This document shows positions 7,665 through 15,925 of a stretch of DNA of 64,000 nt, piece after piece. Source of the stretch: Martelella mediterranea (lineage in GTDB: Bacteria; Pseudomonadota; Alphaproteobacteria; Rhizobiales; Rhizobiaceae); NCBI GenBank assembly GCA_003001975.1, contig PVUG01000004.1, positions 248,001 through 312,000 of the forward strand, written 5' to 3'. Position numbers and translations under genes: made by a program. Below the pieces are notes generated by a model, which ran no database searches, had not been told where the DNA came from, and was given only the letters and a program-made list of their open reading frames with translations. Position 1 is the stretch's first letter; each line of letters begins with the position of its first letter.

Positions 7665-8051
7665 TTAAAAATTATGCCCTTCGAGAGGCTCGACCGAGGT
7701 TTCGATCCTGTTGTCCTTACATGCCACGTGTCGAAGCCCCCAGCTGTGCAAGGCCCGCACGACCGGCTCGAGCGTCTTTCCCAGTTCGGTCAGGTCATAA
7801 TCGACATGCGGCGGCACGACGGGATAAACGGTGCGCGAAATCAGGCCGGAATCCTCCAGTTCACGAAGCTGTTTGGTGAGCATGCGCGGCGTGATGTTGG
7901 GCATCAGACGCCGCATTTCATTGAAGCGCCGCGTGCCGCCCATGAGGTGAAACAGGATCACGCCTTTCCACTTGCCATCGAGAAATCCAAGCGCGGCCTC
8001 GACCGGGCAGCCGGGGAAATCAACGGTCATTTTCTTTCGAGGCAGGGACAT
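7665..8051 (-). CDS. HxlR-family winged-helix regulator
   Basis: A 128-residue MarR/HxlR-type DNA-binding protein. It has the family N-terminal CPVEAALGFLDGKW, then the wHTH region RRFNEMRRLMPNITPRMLTK and the wing with YPVVPPHVDYDLTELG. The single N-terminal Cys can be redox-sensitive in this family (as in YodB and HypR). The start at 8051 (MSLPRKK) is preferred; a longer in-frame version from 8171 runs through the operator region. It is divergent from the oxidoreductase at 8156 and probably regulates it and itself. Confidence 0.85.
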   Translation of the reverse strand: MSLPRKKMTVDFPGCPVEAALGFLDGKWKGVILFHLMGGTRRFNEMRRLMPNITPRMLTKQLRELEDSGLISRTVYPVVPPHVDYDLTELGKTLEPVVRALHSWGLRHVACKDNRIETSVEPLEGHNF

Positions 8052-8057
8052 CAGAAC

Positions 8058-8075
8058 AGTATCCTTTTTGATACT
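8058..8075. promoter_or_regulatory. Candidate HxlR operator
   Basis: A perfect inverted repeat AGTATC-N6-GATACT lies 7 bases upstream of the HxlR start, in the intergenic region shared with the divergent oxidoreductase gene. Its size and place fit binding by an HxlR dimer. Confidence 0.55.
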
Positions 8076-8155
8076 ATATACATAATTTGTGCATTCTTGC
8101 AGAGGATGGATATTTATACAAATAGAGCGCATCGCCTTCAATCCGCAGAAAGGAA

Positions 8156-9175
8156 ATGACGATGCGTGCAATAGGTTATGAACATCCCCTGCCGGTCAGC
8201 GATCCGCAGGCGCTGATCGAAACCGATATCGCTGATCCCGTTGCCGGCGATCATGATCTGATCGTTGAAATCAAGGCCATCTCCGTCAATCCGGTCGACG
8301 TGAAAATCCGTGCATCACGGCCGGCGCCGGAAGGCAGCCCTGCCGTCATCGGCTGGGATGCAGCGGGCATCGTGCGCGAAACCGGAAGGGACGTCACCCT
8401 GTTCTGCCCCGGCGACCGCGTCTACTACGCCAGCGCCATCGACAGGCCGGGCACCAATGCACAATTTCATGCCGTCGACGAACGCATCGTCGGAAAGATG
8501 CCCGAGACCCTGTCTTTTGCCGACGCAGCGGCCCTGCCGCTCACCGCGATAACAGCCTATGAGGCTCTGTTCGACCGTTTGAAGGTGGCAAACCCCGTCG
8601 CCGGAGCAGCAAACGCCATCCTCATTATCGGCGGCGCCGGCGGTGTCGCATCCATTGCGATCCAGCTCGCGCGGCAACTGACCGATCTTCAGGTGATTGC
8701 CACGGCATCGCGCCCGGAGACCGAAGTCTGGGTTCGCAGAATGGGCGCGCATCACGTCATCAACCACCGCAATCCTCTGTCCGAGGAAATTGCCGCGCTG
8801 GGCACGGGCGCACCGGGTTTCGTGTTTTCGACCAATGGCAGCGATCACCACGCCGGAGAAATCGCAAAGCTGATTGCGCCACAGGGTCGCCTTGCGCTGA
8901 TCGACGACCCGGCACAGTTCGATATCATGCCGTTCAAGCTCAAGGCCGTTTCGGCTCACTGGGAAATGATGTTCACCCGCTCCCTGTACGGGACGTCGGA
9001 CATGATCGAACAGCACAGGCTGCTGAACGCGGTCGCAAATCTCGTCGATGACGGAAAGATCACCACGACCCTGAGCGAAAATCTGGGGCCAATGACGGCG
9101 GAGACGATGAAGAACGCCCACGCCCGGATAGAAAGCGGCAGCACGATCGGAAAGATCGTTCTCGACGGTTTCTGA
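8156..9175 (+). CDS. Zinc-type alcohol dehydrogenase-like quinone oxidoreductase
   Basis: A 339-residue medium-chain dehydrogenase/reductase. The GroES-like N-terminal part includes SVNPVDVKIR and GWDAAGIV; the Rossmann part has ILIIGGAGGVASIAIQLARQL. The zinc-ligand cysteines of true alcohol dehydrogenases are missing, as is usual for the quinone-oxidoreductase-like branch. It probably reduces quinones or enones with NADPH. The start follows AAAGGAA. The divergent HxlR gene suggests induction by reactive electrophiles or quinones; this is inferred from the family pairing. Confidence 0.85.
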   Translation: MTMRAIGYEHPLPVSDPQALIETDIADPVAGDHDLIVEIKAISVNPVDVKIRASRPAPEGSPAVIGWDAAGIVRETGRDVTLFCPGDRVYYASAIDRPGTNAQFHAVDERIVGKMPETLSFADAAALPLTAITAYEALFDRLKVANPVAGAANAILIIGGAGGVASIAIQLARQLTDLQVIATASRPETEVWVRRMGAHHVINHRNPLSEEIAALGTGAPGFVFSTNGSDHHAGEIAKLIAPQGRLALIDDPAQFDIMPFKLKAVSAHWEMMFTRSLYGTSDMIEQHRLLNAVANLVDDGKITTTLSENLGPMTAETMKNAHARIESGSTIGKIVLDGF

Positions 9176-9212
9176 GTAAACTGCCGGCGGGCGCGATGCC
9201 CGCCGGACCTCA

Positions 9213-10871
9213 TCACATGTTCGGGTAGACTGGCCCTTCGCCGCCCTGCGGCGGCACCCAGTTGATATTCTGGTTCGGGTCCTTGATGTCGCAGGTCTTG
9301 CAGTGGACGCAGTTCTGGGCGTTGATCACGAATTTCTCCGTGCCGTCCTCCTCGACCCACTCATAAACACCGGCGGGACAGTAGCGGCCGGACGGGCCGG
9401 CATAGATCTCGTATTCCGACGATTTCTGCAGCGCCATGTCCTTGACCTTGAGGTGGACCGGCTGGTCCTCCTCGTGATTGGTGTTGGACAGGAACACGGA
9501 GGACAGGCGGTCGAAGGTCAGGACGCCGTCGGGTTTGGGATAATCGATCGGCTTGTGGTCAGCGGCCGGTTCCAGCGAAGCGGCGTCGGTCTTGCCGTGT
9601 TTCAGCGTGCCGAAGAAGGAAAATCCGAACAGCGTGTTGGTCCACATGTCGAGGCCGCCGAACGCAATACCGGCCAGGGTGCCGAGCTTCGACCACAGCG
9701 GTTTGACATTGCGGACCTTCCTGAGGTCGCGGCCGATGGCGCCGTTGCGCCATTCCGCTTCGATTTCGACAATCTCGTCGTGCGCGCGGCCGGCGGCAAG
9801 CGCGTCGGCCACCTTCTCTGCGGCCAGCATGCCGGAGAACACGGCATTGTGCGACCCCTTGATGCGCGGAACATTGACGAGGCCGGCCGAACAGCCGAGC
9901 AGCGCCCCACCGGGAAAAGAGAGTTTCGGGACGGACTGATAGCCGCCTTCCGAAATCGCCCGCGCGCCGTAAGAAACGCGCTTGGCACCCTCAAAGGTCG
10001 GCGCGATTGCCGGATGGGTCTTGAAGCGCTGGAATTCCTCGAAGGGCGAAAGATAGGGGTTCCTGTAGTTCAGATGCAGCACGAAACCGACCGCGACCTG
10101 ATTGTCCTCCAGATGGTAGAGGAAGGAGCCGCCGCCGGTCCTGCCATCGAGCGGCCAGCCGAAGGAATGCTGGACGAGGCCCGGCTTGTGCTGCTCGGGA
10201 CTGACTTCCCAGAGTTCCTTGAGGCCGATGCCGAATTTCTGCGGCTCGCGGCCCTCATCGAGGCCGAATTTGGCGATCAGCTGCTTGGCGAGCGAACCGC
10301 GCACGCCCTCGCCGATCAGCACATATTTGCCGAGAAGCGCCATGCCGCGGGTATAATTGGGACCGAGCGTGCCGTCGCGTTCGACCCCCATGTCGCCGGT
10401 GGCAACACCGATGACCGCGCCGGCATCATCGTAGAGCACCTCGGCGGCGGCAAAGCCGGGATAGATCTCGACACCCAGCGCTTCGGCCTTTTCGGCCAGC
10501 CAGCGACAGACATTGCCGAGCGAGACGACATAATTGCCGTGATTGTTCATCAGCGGCGGCATGACGAAATTCGGCAGCGTGATCGAACCGGAAGCACCGA
10601 GGAGCAGGAAGCGGTCCCGTTCCACCTTGGTCTTGAAGGGATGGCCCTCCTCCTCCCGCCAGCCGGGCAGGAGAGCATCGATGCCGGATGGATCGACGAC
10701 CGCACCGGAGAGAATATGGGCGCCAACCTCGGCCCCCTTCTCCAGCACGACGACACTCAAATCCTCGTTGAGCTGCTTCAGTCGAATAGCGGCGGCGAGG
10801 CCGGAGGGACCGGCACCGACAATCACCACATCGAATTCCATGCTTTCGCGTTCCGGCAGTTCTTCAGCCAT
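9213..10871 (-). CDS. Electron transfer flavoprotein-ubiquinone oxidoreductase
   Basis: A 552-residue inner-membrane-associated flavoprotein that passes electrons from ETF to ubiquinone, linking fatty- and amino-acid oxidation to respiration. The FAD dinucleotide fold DVVIVGAGPSGLAAAIRL begins near residue 14. The C-terminal ferredoxin-like module has the [4Fe-4S] cysteines of RYCPAGVYE and NCVHCKTCDIKDP, and the protein ends in the typical GGEGPVYPNM. Length is standard for the bacterial and mitochondrial enzyme. It is divergent from the SDR gene at 11141; the 270 bases between hold no clear signal that I can name. Confidence 0.95.
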   Translation of the reverse strand: MAEELPERESMEFDVVIVGAGPSGLAAAIRLKQLNEDLSVVVLEKGAEVGAHILSGAVVDPSGIDALLPGWREEEGHPFKTKVERDRFLLLGASGSITLPNFVMPPLMNNHGNYVVSLGNVCRWLAEKAEALGVEIYPGFAAAEVLYDDAGAVIGVATGDMGVERDGTLGPNYTRGMALLGKYVLIGEGVRGSLAKQLIAKFGLDEGREPQKFGIGLKELWEVSPEQHKPGLVQHSFGWPLDGRTGGGSFLYHLEDNQVAVGFVLHLNYRNPYLSPFEEFQRFKTHPAIAPTFEGAKRVSYGARAISEGGYQSVPKLSFPGGALLGCSAGLVNVPRIKGSHNAVFSGMLAAEKVADALAAGRAHDEIVEIEAEWRNGAIGRDLRKVRNVKPLWSKLGTLAGIAFGGLDMWTNTLFGFSFFGTLKHGKTDAASLEPAADHKPIDYPKPDGVLTFDRLSSVFLSNTNHEEDQPVHLKVKDMALQKSSEYEIYAGPSGRYCPAGVYEWVEEDGTEKFVINAQNCVHCKTCDIKDPNQNINWVPPQGGEGPVYPNM

Positions 10872-11140
10872 GTTATTCCTTCCATTGCCGCATCGGCGGG
10901 ATTTCGTCGGGTCCTACAAGTCCACCTGTTATTCCTAGAGAGGTTGCGGTGAAATTAAAAGCGCCCCGACAGGGCCACGCAATAGGCGGGCCAGACCGAG
11001 TTTCCACAGGCAGTGCATGCGGCACGCCCGCGCAAGCGTCCGATAATGATTGATTGACGACATGGCTGGCGTCTATGGTGAAAGCCAAATTCTGCTGTTC
11101 ATTTTTTTGAAATCGGCCGATTCAGGCCAAGGAGTTTTTC

Positions 11141-11929
11141 ATGGATTTTGGTATTGCCGGCAAGAAAGCGATCGTGCTCGCCTCATCGCGCGGCCTCGGC
11201 GCAGGCATCGCCGAAGCGCTGGCAAAGGAAGGCGCGCATGTGCTTCTTTGCGGTCGCACCGAAGACCGGCTGGCCGCAAACTGCAAGGTGATCAACGACA
11301 CGACACCCGGAAAAGCCGATTACACGATCGCCGATCTTGCCGCGGAGGACTTCGTTGAAAAACTGATCTCTGCCGCCGATGAAAAGCTTGGCGGCGTCGA
11401 CATCCTGGTCAACAATTCCGGCGGCCCGACGCCTGGAACCGTTGCCGAGATGAGCCCTGAAAGACTCAATCGCTTTTTCCAGTCGATGGTCGCTCCGATC
11501 ATCACGCTCACCAATGCGCTTGTGCCGAAGATGCAGGAAAAGGGCTGGGGCCGGATCGTGACCGTTGCCTCCGGCGGCGTTGTCGAGCCCATCCCGAACC
11601 TTGCGCTTTCCAACACGCTGCGCTCGGCGCTTGTCGGCTGGAACAAGACGCTTTCGAGCGAGGTGGCCGCCGACGGCATTACCGCAAACCTGCTGCTGCC
11701 CGGTCGCATTCACACCGACCGGATCGAGGAACTCGACCACGCCAATGCCGAACGCAGCGGAAAAAGCCTGACCGATGTGCGCCAGGCGTCGCTGGCGACG
11801 ATCCCCGCCGGACGGCTGGGGCGCGTGGAGGAATTCGCAAGCGTTGCCGCCTTCCTGTGCTCGCGGCAGGCAAGCTATCTGACGGGAAGCCTGATCCGCT
11901 GCGACGGCGGCGCAACCCACGCCATCTGA
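11141..11929 (+). CDS. SDR-family protein with altered catalytic residues
   Basis: A 262-residue short-chain dehydrogenase/reductase-like protein. The cofactor motif reads ASSRGLGAGIA rather than TGxxxGxG. The NNSGGP strand is close to the usual NNAG. The active-site region VASGGVV...NLALSNTLRSALVG keeps the Ser, but where YxxxK is expected it reads SNTLR, so the catalytic Tyr and Lys appear replaced. This matches the 3-oxoacyl-ACP-reductase-like SDR subgroup known to lack a perfect catalytic tetrad. Activity and substrate are uncertain. The start follows AAGGAG. Confidence 0.8.
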   Translation: MDFGIAGKKAIVLASSRGLGAGIAEALAKEGAHVLLCGRTEDRLAANCKVINDTTPGKADYTIADLAAEDFVEKLISAADEKLGGVDILVNNSGGPTPGTVAEMSPERLNRFFQSMVAPIITLTNALVPKMQEKGWGRIVTVASGGVVEPIPNLALSNTLRSALVGWNKTLSSEVAADGITANLLLPGRIHTDRIEELDHANAERSGKSLTDVRQASLATIPAGRLGRVEEFASVAAFLCSRQASYLTGSLIRCDGGATHAI

Positions 11930-11979
11930 TATCAACCTGTTGCCGGGCGGCCGGGTGGTCGCCCCATGGAACCCATGAA

Positions 11980-12831
11980 ATGATGTCCGCACGGGAACTG
12001 ACAGCACACGAGGCAGCCGCCCTTCTGCATTTTTATGCCGATGCCGGGGTGGATGTGCTTGTCGAGGACGCGCCCGTCGACCTGACGGTGCGTACCGAAA
12101 CCCGTGCGGCCGCCTCTCAGTCTCCTCAGCCCCGCCCGGCCGAACCGCGGCAAAAGACGCCGGCGGTAGCATCCGCGGCCCCGCAGGCCGCGCCGGCACC
12201 ACGCGCGCCCGTCGGCACAACGACCATACCGGACGACAAGGCCGTTTCCGATGCGCAGTTTGCAGCCGAAAGCGCCCGGTCGCTTGGTGAGCTCAAAACC
12301 GTGCTGGAAGGGTTTTCGGGGTGCAATCTCAAGCATAATGCCCGCTCGACGATCACGCTGGAAGCAATGCCGGACACCGGCATTCTGGCCGTATGCGGGT
12401 TTCCCACCGGTGACGATGACCGCAACGGCGCTCCGCTTGCCGGACGGGCCGGCGGCCTGTTCGAGCGGATGCTGGCCGCCATCGGCCTGACGCGTGAGGC
12501 CGTTGCCGTTACCACCGCCCTGCCCTGGCGCACGCCCGGAGACCGCAGCCCGACCCATTCGGAAATGGATATCTGCCGGCCGTTCCTTGAACGCCAGATC
12601 GCGCTTGCCGAGCCGCGCATCCTTCTGGTTCTCGGCAATTTTGCCTGCCGGATGATGATCGACAGCAACAAAACGGTGTTCGACCTGCGTGGCAAATGGC
12701 ATACGCGTGAGATCAACGGACATGCCGTCGAGGTTCTGGTGACCTTTTCCCCGACCGAGCTTCTCGCCGCCCCCGCCAACAAGAAACCCGCATGGCAGGA
12801 CCTGCTCTCCTTCAAGGCGCGCCTCGGTTAG
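11980..12831 (+). CDS. Family-4 uracil-DNA glycosylase-like protein, degenerate
   Basis: A 283-residue protein. Residues from about 100 align with family-4 [4Fe-4S] uracil-DNA glycosylases: GCNLKHNAR, AGGLFERMLAAIGL, TPGDRSPTHSEMDICRPFL, LVLGNFACRMM, LRGKWH and ELLAAPANKKPAWQDL. Key positions are changed. The first motif GEAPG reads CGFPTG and the HPSALL motif reads FSPTELL, losing the catalytic His. Only two of four cluster Cys can be matched (SGC and DIC; RCRPP-type Cys reads PWR). An Ala/Pro-rich linker (about 30-85) follows a short N-terminal helical segment. It may be a non-catalytic DNA- or nucleotide-binding derivative. ATG at 11980 or 11983 is the likely start; the longer frame overlaps the SDR gene. 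Confidence 0.75.
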   Translation: MMSARELTAHEAAALLHFYADAGVDVLVEDAPVDLTVRTETRAAASQSPQPRPAEPRQKTPAVASAAPQAAPAPRAPVGTTTIPDDKAVSDAQFAAESARSLGELKTVLEGFSGCNLKHNARSTITLEAMPDTGILAVCGFPTGDDDRNGAPLAGRAGGLFERMLAAIGLTREAVAVTTALPWRTPGDRSPTHSEMDICRPFLERQIALAEPRILLVLGNFACRMMIDSNKTVFDLRGKWHTREINGHAVEVLVTFSPTELLAAPANKKPAWQDLLSFKARLG

Positions 12832-13035
12832 AGCTGCTCTAGTAATAGACTGAAAAGACCGGGCCGCATTGCCCGCTTACGCGCGTCAAACGCTGTTTGC
12901 CTGAGCGCAATTTACGCATCGTTTACGCCGGCATGCGTCAGGTGCATGGCTGCCCTACGGCAGGCCCCATTGCTGCTAAGGGGCATTTCGGGGATAAAGG
13001 GTCATGTCTTGGGAGGATCCACAGGAACCAAGGCA

Positions 13036-13227
13036 ATGAGACACTTACAGGATATGGACGCAACCCTTATGCAGAATACGCGCCTTTCTCTCGAACTCGG
13101 ACGCTCGACCAATGGCTACCACGGTCAGCGGGGCATCGACCGCGCGATCGCCAAGGGCTTTGCCAAGGTCATCGGACATCACGATGCCAGCACGCGCCGT
13201 CCGGCAATGCGGGCGCTCGGCGCCTGA
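13036..13227 (+). CDS. Small hypothetical protein, 63 residues
   Basis: A short reading frame starting MRHLQDMDATLMQNTR, rich in Arg, Gly and Ala, ending RRPAMRALGA. It has AGGA 9 bases before the ATG and an intrinsic terminator downstream (13302). I do not recognise the family. No signal peptide or membrane segment is visible. The internal ATG at 13054 is an alternative start. The 200 bases before it (12832-13035) show no other gene. Confidence 0.45.
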   Translation: MRHLQDMDATLMQNTRLSLELGRSTNGYHGQRGIDRAIAKGFAKVIGHHDASTRRPAMRALGA

Positions 13228-13301
13228 TTTCAGCAGGCAGGATGACGGCGCGGCAGTAATGTTGTGCGTTAGAGCTCGCTTGGATATCGCTGATTTTGAT
13301 T

Positions 13302-13331
13302 GAAAAGTCGGGATTTTTCCCGGCTTTTTCT
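13302..13331. terminator. Bidirectional intrinsic terminator
   Basis: AAAAGTCGGGA and TCCCGGCTTTTT form a stem around a T loop, with A-rich and T-rich flanks on either side. It can stop both the small plus-strand gene and the convergent PAS gene. Confidence 0.7.
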
Positions 13332-13348
13332 GTTTTTACCGCTTGTTC

Positions 13349-14644
13349 TCAATCATCCCAGTAAACTTCGACGGTCGTTCCGCTTTCGACCGCAGTCCTG
13401 ATAGCGAATTTCAGGCCGAGCTTTGAGGCCGCCTCCTGCGCACGCACGAGACATGTGTGCGAAATGCCCATGGTCAGTTCCGGCTGTTTGAAAACGGCCT
13501 CGAGTTCGCTCTCGCTCATTCCCCTGCCGATATCGGTAAACAAAGCCCTGAAGCCGTTTTGCGAGGCCGGCTCGAGCGTAACCTCTGCATCACAATAGGG
13601 CGGAGACACGGCCACCAGCCGTTCAACGAGATCCGAAAACAGCGCCGTCAGCATTTCCTCGTCGACCGGCACCATCCTTTCGCCGTCGTCAATGGCGGTT
13701 GTCAGCGTGATGCTTTCGGCCACCGCTTCGTCGCGATGACGCTGCAGCGCCGTGCGCAGACACTTGCCGGGCGCAATCAACGGAACACCCGACTGTCGCT
13801 CCTGCCTGTCGCGCTCGCTCTCGAATTCGGCATAGATATCACGCCGCAACACCGCTGATGCCGACGTCCCGGACGATTGCGCAGCCATTTCGTCGCCATG
13901 CGCGTTAGCGCTGTCAGCCTCCTGCGGCTGGCGTTGCCCGGCAGCTTCCGAATTGCTTATCCGGTCGGCGTGCAAAGAGGCCGCATCGCCGTTTGCATCG
14001 GAGACGTTGCGGGCGGAAGGCTGTGGCGAAACCGCATGTTCTGAAACAGGTTGCGGTCGCGCCGGCGCCGTTGCCGGGCGGGCGCGCGTGACAGACCAAG
14101 GCATAAGGCGTTGAGCAGGTTCTGCCCGGTCGGTTCTGCCGGAGATACTGTTTGCCGTCTCTTCCGGCTGCGCGGCCACAGCGGGCGGGGCAGAGACCGG
14201 AGGCGAAGGTGCAAATTCCGTCTCATTCACTTTCGGCATCGCAGCCGCCCGGCGCGGCACGTCCCCCGTCCCGACAGCAGGGGTGATGACGACGCAAACA
14301 GAATCGCGATGGCGCATGCGGGCAAGCGAAAGATTTGAACCGCCGCCCGGCCTGCCGGAAAAGAACGCCGAAACCTCTTCAAGGCGACTGCCCGGCTCGT
14401 CGGACAGCACCCGCACCATTGCCTTTTCGAGCTTGCTGCGGTCATCCCCGGAAAACCAGGATACCAGCCTCGATCCGCAGATATCGGCCTCGGCCGTTCC
14501 CAGAAGCGCCAGGGCAGCCTTGTTGGCAACCTCGATAACCCCTTCGGGATCGACCAGCAAAATGCATTCGGGTGCCCGATCAAGCGTCTGCACCACCGGT
14601 CTGTTGTCGGCCGTTCGTGGCAGTTCGGAATTCATCAATCGCAT
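13349..14644 (-). CDS. PAS-domain protein with degenerate histidine-kinase ATPase domain
   Basis: A 431-residue protein. A PAS domain covers about 18-125 (ECILLVDPEGVIEVANKAAL). A long Ala/Pro/Ser-rich unstructured linker follows (about 130-280). The C-terminal 110 residues resemble a histidine-kinase ATPase domain. The G1 box reads FTDIGRGMSESELEAVF and the end SGTTVEVYW matches the last strands. The N-box Asn is missing (ALFSDLVERLVAVSP) and no H-box His is seen. It is therefore probably not a kinase but a PAS sensor or adaptor. No membrane segments. Downstream of an unknown wHTH-like gene on the same strand. Confidence 0.7.
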   Translation of the reverse strand: MRLMNSELPRTADNRPVVQTLDRAPECILLVDPEGVIEVANKAALALLGTAEADICGSRLVSWFSGDDRSKLEKAMVRVLSDEPGSRLEEVSAFFSGRPGGGSNLSLARMRHRDSVCVVITPAVGTGDVPRRAAAMPKVNETEFAPSPPVSAPPAVAAQPEETANSISGRTDRAEPAQRLMPWSVTRARPATAPARPQPVSEHAVSPQPSARNVSDANGDAASLHADRISNSEAAGQRQPQEADSANAHGDEMAAQSSGTSASAVLRRDIYAEFESERDRQERQSGVPLIAPGKCLRTALQRHRDEAVAESITLTTAIDDGERMVPVDEEMLTALFSDLVERLVAVSPPYCDAEVTLEPASQNGFRALFTDIGRGMSESELEAVFKQPELTMGISHTCLVRAQEAASKLGLKFAIRTAVESGTTVEVYWDD

Positions 14645-14855
14645 CCGTTTGTCTAGTCGGGCGTTTTACACACCGAAACCGGGTCAGCCAAGATCAACAT
14701 GCCGCGGCGACCGCTGAACATACGCAAAGATACCATGAGATCATGAGAGCCCCATGAGATAAATCGCATATTGGTCAATATTTTTGTCAAATGTAGGAAC
14801 AAACGCGCGCCGACGGAATATTATTGAGAACAATCCGGCAATCGTCGGCCGGCGC

Positions 14856-15704
14856 TCAACCTCTCCCCGCAGCGACGACATGCTCAAAGGCCGCATCCAG
14901 ATGCTGCGCCTTGACGGCCTGCCAACGGCAATATTCATCGATGAAAGTGTAATCGACCCACATCCCGGTTTCAAACGGCTTGCCTGTCCAGCCAATTGCA
15001 CCGACCTCGAGGATCTTGCGCAATATGCGTTGCAGATGCGTGCGTGAAATCAGGATACGCCCGGCCATCTCGCGTGCGTTGATTGCGGGGATCATATAGC
15101 GGCCGTCACTGCACGCCTGACGCCCGGCCATGCTTACGATACTGTCCATCACCAATCCGCCCGAGATCGACTTCTGCAACAGCGCGACACGCGGCGGCGG
15201 CTCACGCCATGCCGCATCGTAAAGACAGCTCCAGGCAAGGCGGGACTGGATGGCGGGGATAGTTTCAGGCCGGGCAGCGAACGCGGACACCCGATCTGCG
15301 CCGTCAACCGCATCGAGCACCGAGAAATTTGCGCCCAACCATTGTCCGATTGCACCGCAGACGATTTCCGAGGGCGCGAAATAACGCGGGCGCAGGCTTT
15401 TATGGGCCGGATCAGGCTGAAGAAAACCGTATTTGACGGATTCGTCGACATGATTTCGGATTGTGTTGGGGCTTGCGACCCTGAAGGGCTTCAACACATC
15501 GATCAGATTGTTGACGGTCAGCTCGCCGTTTTCTCCCCAGTAGAGAGCAAGCGCCGATTGCGAAATCAGCCAGCGCCGGTGCGAAGCGAAATTGGCGCCC
15601 AGGCGCGGGTTTGCCTGATAGACACCATCCAGCCTGTCGCCATAGAGCGAAAGTGAAGCCAGAAATGAGGGATGGGTCGCGATCGTGTGTGCTGAAAGCG
15701 GCAT
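14856..15704 (-). CDS. Unknown protein with two winged-helix-like segments
   Basis: A 282-residue soluble protein I cannot assign to a named family. The N-terminal third reads like a winged helix (LTVNNLIDVLKPFRVASPNT, then an HVDESVKYGFLQ recognition-like helix and a wing). A second helix-turn-helix-like stretch is near the end (NAREMAGRILISRTHLQRIL). The middle is rich in small aliphatic residues. It could be a transcriptional regulator; that is inference from pattern only. The start at 15704 (MPLSAHT) is preferred over 15743. It is divergent from the MFS gene. Confidence 0.55.
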   Translation of the reverse strand: MPLSAHTIATHPSFLASLSLYGDRLDGVYQANPRLGANFASHRRWLISQSALALYWGENGELTVNNLIDVLKPFRVASPNTIRNHVDESVKYGFLQPDPAHKSLRPRYFAPSEIVCGAIGQWLGANFSVLDAVDGADRVSAFAARPETIPAIQSRLAWSCLYDAAWREPPPRVALLQKSISGGLVMDSIVSMAGRQACSDGRYMIPAINAREMAGRILISRTHLQRILRKILEVGAIGWTGKPFETGMWVDYTFIDEYCRWQAVKAQHLDAAFEHVVAAGRG

Positions 15705-15925
15705 TGTTCGGGTATGATGTCGGCGCTTATTGACCGGAAACAATATCGAATCCGGCTTTATTAGGGCCGGACCCTACTTGATCCGGTTTAGAAAATACAG
15801 ATGCAAAAATCCCGTGCGAACGGTTGCAGGGGCGGCGTCAAAACTTTATAGGCGGAAAATTCGCCGCGCTGGTCGTGCTTCCGGCGGAAACCAGAGACGT
15901 TCCCGAACCGCAGCGAGCGAAAACC

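Noticed and set aside
9303-10952. 549-codon open frame antisense to the ETF-ubiquinone oxidoreductase gene
   Set aside because: Shadow of a well-conserved gene with intact FAD and Fe-S motifs.
13457-13858. 133-codon plus-strand frame opposite the PAS gene
   Set aside because: Antisense shadow with no domain and no ribosome-binding site.
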